From the NCBI GenBank assembly GCA_028683355.1, contig JAQUIZ010000012.1:1-35831 (forward strand): a stretch of DNA of 35,831 nt. Direction: 5' to 3'. Positions 1 to 8,392 of the stretch are shown piece after piece. Under the pieces are notes generated by a model, which was not told where the DNA came from, did no database searches, and was given only the letters and a program-made list of their open reading frames with translations. The translations under genes were made by a program, and so were the position numbers. This DNA comes from Fermentimonas sp. (lineage in GTDB: Bacteria; Bacteroidota; Bacteroidia; Bacteroidales; Dysgonomonadaceae). The first letter of the stretch is position 1. Every line of letters starts with the position of its first letter.

Positions 1-669
1 AAGTGTAGCAATTTCGTCAGGAAGAGGAAGTCTCGCTACAACTGCAGGTTCGCCGGGTTCTCCAGCAACTGCATCTTTACCATACAGAATAACTTCTAGA
101 GCAGCCAATTTATCAGCGTCAACCTTGATAGAATCGATTGTGATGGAAGCGGTTGGTTTGAAGCCAGTCACAGAAACAGGCGTAGTAGTAACTTCCCAAG
201 AGAAGGTTATAGCTTCTGGACTATCGTTGATTGTAGAGTAACCCTTTTCGGAAGGAGCCGCTAAAGCACCATAAATAAGATGTAGCTTATAACCGTAATC
301 AACGCCGTCAATATCATTACCGAGAGCAGTCTTATAAGATAGACCAAAGACTTTACGATTTTGCTGACCAATCATTACACCAGTAGCGATTTCTGCAGAA
401 CCGTCGCACTGGGCGAACTCATCCGGATACGTATAAGCCTCAATGGTAGCTCCGAACTCCTCGGCCGACATTAGGTTAAGGTATTTAATGTTATCTGCGT
501 ATATAGGCGTTGGCTCAGCTCCAGAAGGGCTTTCAGTTACTGCTGTAAGACCGTTCCAGGCGACACCCTCAGGATAGGTACCACCAGTTCCTTGAGGATA
601 TAGAACGCCCTGATTTACACCGGTTTCATAATAACGTTCTCCGGTCTGGTCCCAAATAAGTTTAGCCAT
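1..669 (-). CDS. major tail (tube) protein, C-terminus cut by window edge
   Basis: An open frame of 223 codons runs from the ATG at 669 off the left edge, so the end is missing. The start follows AAAGGAGGACTAAAAT. The N-terminus (MAKLIWDQTGERYYETGV) and the later stretch YPDEFAQCDGSAEIATGV, followed by GYKLHLIYGALAAPSEKGY, are what I remember of siphophage major tail proteins of Firmicutes phages. The last third looks like a beta-sandwich (FSWEVTTTPVSVTG), common in tail-tube proteins. It lies directly after the neck genes, where the tube gene is expected. The protein would stack as rings to form the DNA conduit. The assignment rests on sequence memory plus position. Confidence 0.82.
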   Translation of the reverse strand, partial: MAKLIWDQTGERYYETGVNQGVLYPQGTGGTYPEGVAWNGLTAVTESPSGAEPTPIYADNIKYLNLMSAEEFGATIEAYTYPDEFAQCDGSAEIATGVMIGQQNRKVFGLSYKTALGNDIDGVDYGYKLHLIYGALAAPSEKGYSTINDSPEAITFSWEVTTTPVSVTGFKPTASITIDSIKVDADKLAALEVILYGKDAVAGEPGEPAVVARLPLPDEIATL

Positions 670-684
670 ATTTTAGTCCTCCTT

Positions 685-990
685 TTAAAATTGTAGAATA
701 AAAACATCATGATTAAGATTTTCAGATTCGAAATGCCTGTTAAATCGACATTTTGGTAATTGTGATACTTTCACAACTATTTCGCTATCTGGGTCCTCAT
801 CAATAACGGTTACAGAATATTTTCTTTGAGATAAATAAACCCCGTCATTTGCAAACGTGTTCTCGATATCTTCGAGACCGTAAACAATGGCGGGGTATTT
901 CATCTTTACTGACTCCGGGGGTTGAAAATACACGTTTCGACTTCCGAGAAGATTCTCGAATAGAGTCTGTAGGTCAAGCCTACTGGTCAT
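685..990 (-). CDS. head-tail joining / tail terminator protein
   Basis: A 101-residue protein lying between a head-closure-like gene and the major tail gene. I place the start at the ATG at 990, not at the in-frame GTG at 999, because AGGGGGTG sits six bases before that ATG. The gene overlaps the stop of its upstream neighbour by 11 bases, which suggests translational coupling. Size, position and composition (LFENLLGSRNVYFQPPES, then a beta-rich core with KYSVTVIDEDPDSEIVVKV) fit the small tail-terminator or tail-completion proteins that cap the tube at the neck. No catalytic motif is seen. The exact role is inferred mainly from gene order. Confidence 0.6.
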   Translation of the reverse strand: MTSRLDLQTLFENLLGSRNVYFQPPESVKMKYPAIVYGLEDIENTFANDGVYLSQRKYSVTVIDEDPDSEIVVKVSQLPKCRFNRHFESENLNHDVFILQF

Positions 991-1297
991 GGTATACACC
1001 CCCTATAGTCAGTATTAGTCTTGGGTACTGAACTTCAACCTTTGTAATCTTCCATTTAGCACCCATAAACTCAACGTATCGCATCGAATGAAAATTCTCA
1101 TTGGCAAACGGATCGGACACAATGCTGATCTCATTTGCGACATTGATGTTGTCGTTGAGTTGATCGGTAGTTTGAAGCCTGCGAGTATTTCGGACAAGTT
1201 CACCGTAGTACATTTTCTCGGTAATCTGCTCCTTCCACACCCCAGGCTTTATTTCAACCGTTTCAGCGTAGCCGATTACTCCGTAAAATTTAGCCAT
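980..1297 (-). CDS. head closure / head-tail adaptor protein (DUF7253-like)
   Basis: A 105-residue protein beginning MAKFYGVIGYAETVEIKPG, with EQITEKMYYGELVRNTRRLQ in the middle. I recall this pattern from small neck proteins of Firmicutes siphophages (DUF7253-like). Predicted strands and the place between capsid and tail terminator suggest the stopper that seals the portal after packaging. The start follows AAAGGAGAGAATTCAAA at good spacing. The family name is from memory; the stopper role is inferred from position. Confidence 0.6.
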   Translation of the reverse strand: MAKFYGVIGYAETVEIKPGVWKEQITEKMYYGELVRNTRRLQTTDQLNDNINVANEISIVSDPFANENFHSMRYVEFMGAKWKITKVEVQYPRLILTIGGVYHDQ

Positions 1298-1315
1298 TTT
1301 GAATTCTCTCCTTTG

Positions 1316-2380
1316 CTAACCCTGCGCGTCCTCAGTTGTGAGTTCCAACGCAATCGCAGAGTAAGGCTTAGTCAGAGCACCAGAGCAGCGAGTCTCGATA
1401 AGGTATTTCTGAGCATTGTAGTCGATGTCGAAGTCGTCAAACATGTTGACAGCTCCGCCCTTATCGGCACCGATGTTATAATCGGATAGGTTAACGATGA
1501 TACCCATAAGGGTGTATTCATCAGAAGCTACCGTGCGAGATAAATCTTCCATGACCGGAACAGTTACGATTTCCTTAACGCGAAGAGCAGTAGCAAGCTT
1601 CGAAACAGAATCGTAGATAACTCGACTAGTGGTATCTTCCATAAGCAGACAATCGGTAAGAACGTCCTCAGTGGTATACAGGGTTGGTTCGCCGGAACCC
1701 TTGTAGTTCTTGCGGGATTTAATGGCTGCACGGATAAAAGCCTTAGCCTTCTCGTCAGCAGTTGCGTTAGCCGCCACGGTTACAGGAGTCTTAATGGTGT
1801 AAAGATCCGAATCAGTCCAGATAGGACGAATGTTCTGCTCGTTAACCTTGTCATCGGAAGAACTCAAACGACCGTCGCCAACCAAAGCAGCACGGGCAAT
1901 TTCCTCATCCAGCATCACACGCATCTCGGATTTGAGCCAAGCCACGACATCGAAATCGGTGATGTCTACAACATCGTCACGATCAAGCTTCTGCTTCTTA
2001 TAGATGGTAGTAGGTGTAGTAGTTCTCTTAAGCAGGGAAAATACTTCTTCCTTCTTGAAAGATCCCTTGATGTAACCCTTCGCACGGGCGTCCTCTTCGG
2101 TAATGTCGGCAAAGATGGATTTGATGCGGGAGAATGGAGTGTGATGTACGCCATTCATAACCTTCTGAACCCAACCCATTTCTCTCTGGATGAATTGAGG
2201 GGTGTTGGTAACATTCTGGGCATCAGGAAATAGGTAATCAATGTTTTCGATACCATGAGCAAGGACAGCATCCCTCAGGCTGCCGTAACGCTTAACATTT
2301 GCAAAGATGGCCTCCGTATCAGCATGGCTCAGGACATCCTCACAAATAGTATCTTCCTTATCAAACACATTATGTTTCAT
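1316..2380 (-). CDS. major capsid protein from internal start (nested in fusion)
   Basis: An in-frame ATG at 2380 (residue 222 of the long ORF) follows CTAAAGGAGGAGACAAAGTT, one of the strongest Shine-Dalgarno sequences in the window at ideal spacing. It would yield a 354-residue capsid protein starting MKHNVFDKEDTICEDV without protease or linker. Capsid protein is needed in hundreds of copies and protease in few, so a second, stronger start would give the right ratio. That both products are made is inference. The alternative is that the site is a relic of two once-separate genes and only the fusion is made and then cleaved. Confidence 0.7.
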   Translation of the reverse strand: MKHNVFDKEDTICEDVLSHADTEAIFANVKRYGSLRDAVLAHGIENIDYLFPDAQNVTNTPQFIQREMGWVQKVMNGVHHTPFSRIKSIFADITEEDARAKGYIKGSFKKEEVFSLLKRTTTPTTIYKKQKLDRDDVVDITDFDVVAWLKSEMRVMLDEEIARAALVGDGRLSSSDDKVNEQNIRPIWTDSDLYTIKTPVTVAANATADEKAKAFIRAAIKSRKNYKGSGEPTLYTTEDVLTDCLLMEDTTSRVIYDSVSKLATALRVKEIVTVPVMEDLSRTVASDEYTLMGIIVNLSDYNIGADKGGAVNMFDDFDIDYNAQKYLIETRCSGALTKPYSAIALELTTEDAQG

Positions 2381-3043
2381 AACTTTGTCTCCTCCTTTAG
2401 AATCATTATTATTGTTGTTATCTTCGGGCTCGTCGTTTTCTTCAAGAGCCTGTCCAATCATTGCATAGACTACCGTTTTTTGCTTCTCATTGAGAGTTTC
2501 AAAGACGTCGGCAACGGTTTCCTCGTTTTCTTTTTTCTCATTCTTAGAGTCTTCTTTCACGAGTTTTTCCTCCTCTTTTTTATCTTCGGCATGATACATC
2601 GAGATGTTTTCGCCGGTATAAATAATGGCTTCCTCATCGGATTCTTCACCATGCCGAATAACAGCATCTATGAATGCGCCGGGATTTGCACCAGCAAGAA
2701 CAAGGCTCAACTCACGAATTGCTCCGTGTAGTACATTGAGTCCCTGCTGTTTCAACTGATTCGCATATATGGACAATGCTGATACATCGCCATGTTCGAC
2801 CAGAAGTTTTGCATTCTTACCAGATTCCGTTTCATTGAATTTACAATAAGCGTAAACACCATCATCTCGATTCTCAAGCAGAGCGTGCCCGAGAATATTG
2901 AGTGGATCATTGTGCTGGTGATTCCATACAAGAGGAACTGTCTTCCCGTTATGATGTTTAAACGCGTCTTTCAGGATTGTTCGTCCATCAGAGCATTTGA
3001 GATTGTTTCGGGTAGCCCAGCCACTGAAATCAAATGTCTTCAT
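1316..3043 (-). CDS. prohead protease-major capsid fusion
   Basis: A 575-residue fusion. Residues 1 to about 150 resemble S78-type prohead proteases: WNHQHNDPLNILG holds the candidate catalytic His, VSALSIYAN the Ser, and IRELSLVLAGANPGA the typical third-residue segment. Residues about 150-221 are an acidic, lysine- and glutamate-rich linker ending in five asparagines, like a scaffold or delta domain. Residues 222-575 form an HK97-type major capsid protein (RDAVLAHGIENIDYLFPDA, FSRIKSIFADITEEDARAKG, LYTTEDVLTDCLL). The first start follows GAAAGGAGGAAAATTCAAA. A second strong ribosome site lies exactly at the junction (see the nested entry). The gene lies between the Ig-like head protein and the neck genes. 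The protease would cut out the linker during head maturation. Confidence 0.88.
   Translation of the reverse strand: MKTFDFSGWATRNNLKCSDGRTILKDAFKHHNGKTVPLVWNHQHNDPLNILGHALLENRDDGVYAYCKFNETESGKNAKLLVEHGDVSALSIYANQLKQQGLNVLHGAIRELSLVLAGANPGAFIDAVIRHGEESDEEAIIYTGENISMYHAEDKKEEEKLVKEDSKNEKKENEETVADVFETLNEKQKTVVYAMIGQALEENDEPEDNNNNNDSKGGDKVMKHNVFDKEDTICEDVLSHADTEAIFANVKRYGSLRDAVLAHGIENIDYLFPDAQNVTNTPQFIQREMGWVQKVMNGVHHTPFSRIKSIFADITEEDARAKGYIKGSFKKEEVFSLLKRTTTPTTIYKKQKLDRDDVVDITDFDVVAWLKSEMRVMLDEEIARAALVGDGRLSSSDDKVNEQNIRPIWTDSDLYTIKTPVTVAANATADEKAKAFIRAAIKSRKNYKGSGEPTLYTTEDVLTDCLLMEDTTSRVIYDSVSKLATALRVKEIVTVPVMEDLSRTVASDEYTLMGIIVNLSDYNIGADKGGAVNMFDDFDIDYNAQKYLIETRCSGALTKPYSAIALELTTEDAQG
2389..2398 (-). 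promoter_or_regulatory. internal ribosome binding site before capsid domain
   Basis: AAAGGAGGAG, eight bases before the internal ATG at 2380, inside the protease-capsid ORF. In the long product it is read as part of SKGGDKV. It is the same kind of site that precedes independent genes here. Confidence 0.75.
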
Positions 3044-3066
3044 TTTGAATTTTCCTCCTTTCTTAT

Positions 3067-3798
3067 CTAATCAGACCAACTGAAAGTCCAACTAATTGTA
3101 GAATTTTCTTTCAATTTATAACCAAGGTCTGCCTCAACGGTTACTACAACTTCCGTGCCTTTAGCTATTGGATCTTGTGGACCGGATTGCGCATCTAGAT
3201 CGCCTATTTTATAAATGCATCCGGTCTCCGAAGGAATTGTTATAACTCCAGTTGTATCGTTAAAAGTAGCCGGAGCAGGTGTTACTTCTATTCTTGTGTC
3301 GATTTCCCACACTAATACGGATGCTGGGTCAAATATATAACCTTCATCCGGTCTAGCCGTAATAGTAACACTTTCGACCCCAATTGCTAATGCTGCTTGG
3401 ACGCCGGGAACCAGAGCGATCTCTGAAGAACCCTTAAAATACAACACCCCGTCTTGATCTGGTATAGTTATAACTCTTGTAACTGCATTATAAGTTGGAG
3501 ACAATGGAAATACTTCGGTATCTTCTGAAGAAAAGACATGAGCTTCAGTTTCATCATAAACAACAACGTTGTATTCGTTTGTCTCTGAGTTTTTTGATAG
3601 TTTGACCGGTTTGTAAAGATTGCGGCCATCGTCGATCATCAAACCTTTTTCGAATAGGTTTTTAAGTTCCTTTTTAGACACTAACTCTTTAGGGGTCATG
3701 TCTTTTGAAAAATACAATAAATTAGTATCTAACGACGCGTATACAATTGTATTTTTAACAAATTTTTCGTGATAACTAGCATAAACTTCGTTTCTCAT
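3067..3798 (-). CDS. head-associated protein with two Ig-like repeats
   Basis: A 243-residue protein between portal and protease-capsid. I chose the ATG at 3798 because GGAGG lies eight bases upstream; the in-frame ATG at 3813 has no such site. Residues 1 to about 95 are a lysine-rich domain I do not recognise. Residues about 96-165 and 166-243 are two copies of one repeat: each has a proline-rich entry, a VITIP strand, a G-x-x-Y turn, a VT(I/V)xA strand, a GY turn and a final W. This looks like bacterial Ig-like beta-sandwich domains, which often decorate phage heads or tails. A head decoration or fibre role is inferred from position and fold. Confidence 0.6.
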   Translation of the reverse strand: MRNEVYASYHEKFVKNTIVYASLDTNLLYFSKDMTPKELVSKKELKNLFEKGLMIDDGRNLYKPVKLSKNSETNEYNVVVYDETEAHVFSSEDTEVFPLSPTYNAVTRVITIPDQDGVLYFKGSSEIALVPGVQAALAIGVESVTITARPDEGYIFDPASVLVWEIDTRIEVTPAPATFNDTTGVITIPSETGCIYKIGDLDAQSGPQDPIAKGTEVVVTVEADLGYKLKENSTISWTFSWSD

Positions 3799-3813
3799 AT
3801 TATTAACCTCCAT

Positions 3814-5064
3814 TTATTTTTTAATTGCTTTCTCGATCTTTTCTTCAGCCACATTGTTTGGAGGGTCGGTTTGATCATTCTTGGATTGGTTCAGATTCTT
3901 GTTTCTGAGTTCATCCGCTTTTGGATCAACCGACGGCTTAATTCCAATGATCTGTCTGATTTCGTTCGACGTCATTATCTCGTTTCGAGTAAACTTGTCA
4001 GCAATTTCAGAAATTTCATTAACTGGGACAAGCTTGAACGGATCTCTAAAGAATGAAATCGACTGCAATTGTGACCGAGCGGTTTTGGTTAGAAACTTTC
4101 GTTTCATTTCATCAACAATAGCCGAAAGAATAGGTTCAATTGTTCGGTTGTAATAATTGAGCATTGTTTTATCGTCAGCAGTACCATCTAATATGCTCTG
4201 AGTGATTCCTAACTGGCTGTATAGCATACTCGTTAGATATTCAATCTGTTTCATTAGATTGTTTTCGACTGAACGATTCAACTGGGTAATACGCTCGGTA
4301 CCATCTGTATAGGCGATGCCATATTTAGAACCCGCCAATTGATTTTCTATATCTTTACGCCGATTTTCGGCTTGTTGACGCCTGGCCTCTGTCTTGATTA
4401 CGTATGGGAGTTGAATAATTAAATCCAATTTACCCGAACTACTTTGTTCGTCTACTACATCCAAAAGATTAAGTTTTCGAACAAGTCTTTGCATAGTAGA
4501 ATTCGGTTCGTTGATAACCGCATACAAAGGATTTTCGACAATGGCTACCATTCTTTTTGGTAATTCGATATCTTCTTTAATTCCGGTTTTTTCATTGTAT
4601 ACTCGAATCCTAACATGATTTGGATGCCAGTCTAAGATTTTACCAGTTCGCATTGAATTAATATCGTAGGAATTGGTAACCTCTGGGTTAAAGGTCGTAT
4701 CAACTGGAACTATAGCTACACTTCCTTCATCAAGCATTGACATAACAGCGTCTTGTAGAAAGGCTCGTCCTGTTTGATCAACATTTGCTTCAAGGGTTAG
4801 ACAGCCGTTCAGTCCTGACTCGATGGCCGATAGGAAACGATTATTTTCATCTAATCGAACATGCTGGACGTTGATGGCCGCTGCATCTAAAGCAATACGG
4901 TTGTATACGGATGTAACTATAGAGCGCTCATTCCCTCGTGTGAGTCTTGGTCTATCTGGCCTATAAGAGTAACCAATACCAATGTCTCTATAAAAATTCG
5001 TAGGGTCTCTATTAAGAAACGCGTTCCAAGCATGTTTTAATCTGGAACCAATTGACGCCTCCAT
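3814..5064 (-). CDS. portal protein
   Basis: An HK97-type portal of about 416 residues. It forms the dodecameric ring at one head vertex through which DNA enters and leaves. Recognisable pieces are SYRPDRPRLTRGNERSIV near the N-terminus, the region with SSSGKLDLIIQLPYVIK, and QLGITQSILDGTADDKTMLNYY followed by IEPILSAIVDEMKRKFLT, which match the stem and clip parts of this family. The C-terminal tail is charged. AAGGAGGTG lies just before two candidate starts at 5073 and 5064; 5064 has the workable spacing. The ATG at 5112 lacks a ribosome site. The neighbours (terminase upstream, capsid downstream) fit. Confidence 0.88.
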   Translation of the reverse strand: MEASIGSRLKHAWNAFLNRDPTNFYRDIGIGYSYRPDRPRLTRGNERSIVTSVYNRIALDAAAINVQHVRLDENNRFLSAIESGLNGCLTLEANVDQTGRAFLQDAVMSMLDEGSVAIVPVDTTFNPEVTNSYDINSMRTGKILDWHPNHVRIRVYNEKTGIKEDIELPKRMVAIVENPLYAVINEPNSTMQRLVRKLNLLDVVDEQSSSGKLDLIIQLPYVIKTEARRQQAENRRKDIENQLAGSKYGIAYTDGTERITQLNRSVENNLMKQIEYLTSMLYSQLGITQSILDGTADDKTMLNYYNRTIEPILSAIVDEMKRKFLTKTARSQLQSISFFRDPFKLVPVNEISEIADKFTRNEIMTSNEIRQIIGIKPSVDPKADELRNKNLNQSKNDQTDPPNNVAEEKIEKAIKK

Positions 5065-5104
5065 TTTGGTCATCACCTCCTTTTCCGTACCGGTTGTTCC
5101 TTCT

Positions 5105-5626
5105 TCAACCATTGAACTTTTTTAAGCCGTAAACTGTTACTGCGCCGTAAACTGCAAGCATAGCCGCCGTATTACGCCAAGCATCGCCTTTTGCCTTTTT
5201 GGTAGCATCGGCAAATGACATATTCTTGTCGACAACATATTTGGCTGCCTTCTTGCGAGTTGCATTGTTATAAACCAACTTATCCTTTAGACTCGTCTGT
5301 CTATTAATATCTTGTTGTGTTTTGGCTATATCGTATTTACGAGACAACTTGGCTTCTTTTTTACTTTTAAGCGCTTTTAATGCGGATACACTATCGTCAA
5401 CATCTTTCTTACTTAATAACAGTCTTCCATTTTTATCTTTGACTCCATTTTTAAATTTCTTAAAACTATCAATGTCTCTTTGATTTTTTGCCGTCTTTTC
5501 TTTTAAGTATCGTTTCTTTCCAGCCGGGGTATAGTTTCCACTGCGGTCTTGGTATCTACGTACACCCCATTTCATACCCATGACTCCGAAATGTTGTAGT
5601 TCATTAGTGTTATTATATTGCCACAT
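5105..5626 (-). CDS. phage head-region protein with N-terminal GMKWG motif
   Basis: A 173-residue, strongly basic protein between the large terminase and portal genes. Its N-terminus, LQHFGVMGMKWGVRRYQ followed by YTPAGKKRYL, carries the H-x-G-x-x-G-M-K-W-G-x-R-R motif that recurs in many Firmicutes phage head-region proteins of otherwise different type. The middle is lysine-rich and probably alpha-helical; the last 25 residues (NTAAMLAVYGAVTVYGLKKF) form a hydrophobic segment. The start follows AAAGGAGGGTTCATGT. Function unknown. A minor virion or assembly protein is the best guess from position. A related N-terminus occurs in the gene at 7404-7748, on the other side of the terminase. Confidence 0.7.
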   Translation of the reverse strand: MWQYNNTNELQHFGVMGMKWGVRRYQDRSGNYTPAGKKRYLKEKTAKNQRDIDSFKKFKNGVKDKNGRLLLSKKDVDDSVSALKALKSKKEAKLSRKYDIAKTQQDINRQTSLKDKLVYNNATRKKAAKYVVDKNMSFADATKKAKGDAWRNTAAMLAVYGAVTVYGLKKFNG

Positions 5627-5640
5627 ACATGAACCCTCCT

Positions 5641-7389
5641 TTATTCAAAAGCATCTTTATTAAGTTTATAAGCAATATAAGCGTCCATCATAGCTGCCAC
5701 AGCGTCTATTTTCTGCTCATGCCTCTTCTTTAGTAATTTGCGATTTCCATTCGTATCTTCAAGAGTTATACAGTTACCCATGGCAAATGTCATAAGTTCC
5801 TCGTCAAATAAAAGCATCCGCTCCTCAGAAAGTTTCTTCAACTCTCCCAAAGGAACGGATTCTGTTTTTGCGCCCTGTATGACTTTTTCGATACCGAATG
5901 GGCCGTTTTCCGATTCCCATCGAGCAACAAACTCTTTTGCGTTATAAGGGTCAAAACCAAAACATCGAACATCATACCCGCATTCGTTTATATGATTATC
6001 TAGATCCTCATAAACCTCCATCATGTCGAGCACCGTCCCCTCAAGAACTATTAAACTTCCTTCGTTCATGAATTGATCATATTTACTTCTCATAGCCGCA
6101 GGTAGTTTCATTAAAGTTAGGGAGGATATGTAATTTCGTGTTTTGACACCGAAGCAACCATTAGATAACGGAAACAGAAATGTAAATGCACAGAAGTCGT
6201 CTCCCTGGGAAAGGTCGCCGCCCAACGCACAAGGTAGTTGCCAAAAGTCTCGCTTTCTGTGGGGAAGAGTCTCCTCATAAGTGAAGTAGTAAGTGTAACC
6301 CTCCATAGGAATCCCGAAACGTTTTGCTAGAATATCATTTCTTGCTGCTGGAGCTTTTTCAGCTCTTTCGACATCTAATTGATAGGTTTCATAACTAACA
6401 GTCTTTCCGAGGTTCGGGTTAGCTTTTGGCCACACTTCCGGATTCGAAATTTCGTCTACCGAATCAAGTTTGTACCACCAAATCGAAACGTGAGGGTTAA
6501 CGTATTCGCCCTTGAGAATGTCTGACAATTCCATTTTGATTGTATCGCCACTTCCGTTTCGAACAGTACCTTCTGAACTCATAGCAATAATGAGATAGTC
6601 GTCCATGTTTTTAGAAGCACCCTGTTCGATTGCTCCGATGACGTCTTCTCTTATGTCACAGGAAAGCCATTCGTCAACTGTGGCATATTTATCATGTCGA
6701 CCTTGAAGTTTAGCTATACTCATTGGTCTCACTTCGAGAACGGAGCCGGTTAGAAAGTTCTGGATTCCCAACTTAGTTGAAGCTAACTTAACCCTGTTTA
6801 CTTTAGACCCCGTCGTGTTTTGAAGAGAGCCTTCAGTTAGAAATCCAAACAGAGGTCCTCTGGATCTTGTTATGGCTGTTCTTATTGGGCCCATGATTTC
6901 ATCAGCTTGTTTCATGGTCGGCCCGGTTGTTACTTGTTGGGTGGTCGTAGTATCGATGTTCAATCCATAACTCTGAATAGTAGAACCGTACATCGTCTTA
7001 GCCGCACCTCTTCCTACTATAAGATACTGTTTATTAATGAGGCGTTTTTTAATAGTCTTCTTAACATAGCGTCCACCATGACCGTCTGGATTTGGTTCGT
7101 AAACGCTTCTCTCAACAAAATAATACCAACCAAAGACTTGTTCGCCCCACAGTTTAAAACTATCCAACAAATGTAAATCTGAGCCATCGGTTAAAGTTAG
7201 TTCGGCTTCGCAATAATTTATCCATCCTTCGACCGCTTGGTCGTCGTAGTAGACTCCGGGATTTTTAATGAGATCGTCAATTCGGTTCATTTCCATTGAG
7301 ATTTCTTTACATACCGGAATCTCTCCTCTGATAACGGCATCTCTAAACATGCCGTAGTATTTTGGAACGGCAGTGTTTGATAACGCCAT
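5641..7389 (-). CDS. terL: terminase large subunit
   Basis: A 582-residue packaging motor and nuclease. The N-terminal ATPase has a deviant Walker A, GRGAAKT (about residues 126-132), and a Walker B-like YATVDEWLS. The C-terminal RNase H-like nuclease shows GGDLSQGDDFCAFTF, FGFDPYNAKEF and HEQKIDAVAAMMDAY, supplying the expected acidic metal ligands. Length is normal for the HK97-type (Terminase_1) family. The start follows AGGAGAATAAACT. It would dock on the portal and pump DNA into the prohead, cutting concatemers. With an HNH gene nearby and a GC-rich candidate site upstream, cos-type cutting is plausible but not shown. Confidence 0.95.
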   Translation of the reverse strand: MALSNTAVPKYYGMFRDAVIRGEIPVCKEISMEMNRIDDLIKNPGVYYDDQAVEGWINYCEAELTLTDGSDLHLLDSFKLWGEQVFGWYYFVERSVYEPNPDGHGGRYVKKTIKKRLINKQYLIVGRGAAKTMYGSTIQSYGLNIDTTTTQQVTTGPTMKQADEIMGPIRTAITRSRGPLFGFLTEGSLQNTTGSKVNRVKLASTKLGIQNFLTGSVLEVRPMSIAKLQGRHDKYATVDEWLSCDIREDVIGAIEQGASKNMDDYLIIAMSSEGTVRNGSGDTIKMELSDILKGEYVNPHVSIWWYKLDSVDEISNPEVWPKANPNLGKTVSYETYQLDVERAEKAPAARNDILAKRFGIPMEGYTYYFTYEETLPHRKRDFWQLPCALGGDLSQGDDFCAFTFLFPLSNGCFGVKTRNYISSLTLMKLPAAMRSKYDQFMNEGSLIVLEGTVLDMMEVYEDLDNHINECGYDVRCFGFDPYNAKEFVARWESENGPFGIEKVIQGAKTESVPLGELKKLSEERMLLFDEELMTFAMGNCITLEDTNGNRKLLKKRHEQKIDAVAAMMDAYIAYKLNKDAFE

Positions 7390-7403
7390 AGTTTATTCTC
7401 CTA

Positions 7404-7748
7404 TCATTTTATTTTTGAAACGATATCTTTGATCTTCCCAGCATTGTTATAAAGAGTAAGAGCAGTCGTTGTAACAGCCGCAACAGTAGTTCCGGTTTTA
7501 ATGACTTTTTGTACATACTCTTTTCCTTTACTAACACTGCTATCTGACAATTGAGAATACTGTCGTTCCAATTGAAGACGATTTACAACTTTTCTAAGTT
7601 CATCATCAGACATTTCTTTAACATTTTTTTTATTTTTACCATCGGAACTGCTTTTTGAAGATCCTCTAATCCTAGAAAGTTGAGCCGGGTTTCTTCGTAT
7701 ACCCCATTTCATACCTAGAATGCCGTGATGTTCTAATGTGTTACTCAT
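7404..7748 (-). CDS. small phage protein with N-terminal GMKWG motif
   Basis: A 114-residue basic protein. It begins SNTLEHHGILGMKWGIRR, a close match to the N-terminus of the gene at 5105-5626. The middle (DELRKVVNRLQLERQYSQL) looks like a helical segment, and the C-terminal third (TGTTVAAVTTTALTLYNNAG) is hydrophobic. The start follows GAGGAGGTAATTCAAA, inside the end of the upstream gene (8-base overlap). Function unknown; the shared motif and the place beside the terminase suggest a structural or assembly part. Confidence 0.68.
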   Translation of the reverse strand: MSNTLEHHGILGMKWGIRRNPAQLSRIRGSSKSSSDGKNKKNVKEMSDDELRKVVNRLQLERQYSQLSDSSVSKGKEYVQKVIKTGTTVAAVTTTALTLYNNAGKIKDIVSKIK

Positions 7749-8106
7749 TTTGAATTACCTCCTCTTCATTTTCTACTGGATCGACCGCAACTTGAATTCT
7801 CCACTCAAGCTCGGAAATCATTCGATTTGTAGATTCGATTACGGCGGAGCTCAGAGGAGGATCAAAGAGGAGCTTAACTTTCATATAAGTGTAGGATTTC
7901 ACAAATTCTAATTTTGGACTTTGTTGAATAAAATCGGTCCATACATCTTCCTTGTCCTCGATTGAAAAACCTTCGGCGGGACCGACACCAATCTGAGTTA
8001 GAATTGCAAGCACAGAATTGATGTGCATGATAAGATCAGCATCGAAGTGTGTATACTCGTCCGCAATTCCGAGCATCTTCTTAATTGATGTCAGTATACT
8101 CTCCAT
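7741..8106 (-). CDS. putative head-tail connector (gp6/Ad1-like)
   Basis: A 121-residue, mostly helical acidic protein. The pattern of SIKKMLGI, FDADLIMHINSVLAILTQIG, then FVKSYTYMKVKLLFDPPLSS and ELEWRIQVA is one I remember from small adaptor proteins of Firmicutes siphophages annotated as head-tail connector. Such proteins bind under the portal as a ring. The start follows AAAGGAGGATTACT. Its place upstream of the terminase, away from the other neck genes, is slightly unusual but seen in related phages. Confidence 0.6.
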   Translation of the reverse strand: MESILTSIKKMLGIADEYTHFDADLIMHINSVLAILTQIGVGPAEGFSIEDKEDVWTDFIQQSPKLEFVKSYTYMKVKLLFDPPLSSAVIESTNRMISELEWRIQVAVDPVENEEEVIQNE

Positions 8107-8118
8107 AGTAATCCTCCT

Positions 8119-8376
8119 TTACGGCCGAACCGCGATAAATTTTCTCATACAGAATCCTTCAATACCAGCTGCTGTACACACCTTATAAAAATCTTCAGTC
8201 GAATCGACTTCCTCAACCATGAGTTTGGTTTGACAAACAATCTCACAGATAATAGGTGCATCCAAGGCGGGACTCTCACGAACATTAAGTTTTTTACAAT
8301 TTGCTACGAGACCGAGTCTAACGTCACCGGTTTCTACCAACTCTTCGTGATTATTGAAATTTTCTCCCTGGTACAT
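8119..8376 (-). CDS. small SH3-like domain protein
   Basis: An 85-residue protein, nearly all one bacterial SH3-like fold: GLVANCKKLNVRESPALDAP gives the typical L-N-V-R-x-x-P start of an SH3b domain, and DFYKVCTAAGIEGFCMRKFI the closing strands. No signal peptide or catalytic domain is attached. The start follows AAAAGGAGGAAGCAATAA. SH3b domains usually bind cell-wall peptides when joined to hydrolases; a lone copy in the packaging block is more likely a structural or regulatory part. Role unknown. Confidence 0.65.
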   Translation of the reverse strand: MYQGENFNNHEELVETGDVRLGLVANCKKLNVRESPALDAPIICEIVCQTKLMVEEVDSTEDFYKVCTAAGIEGFCMRKFIAVRP

Positions 8377-8392
8377 TTATTGCTTCCTCCTT

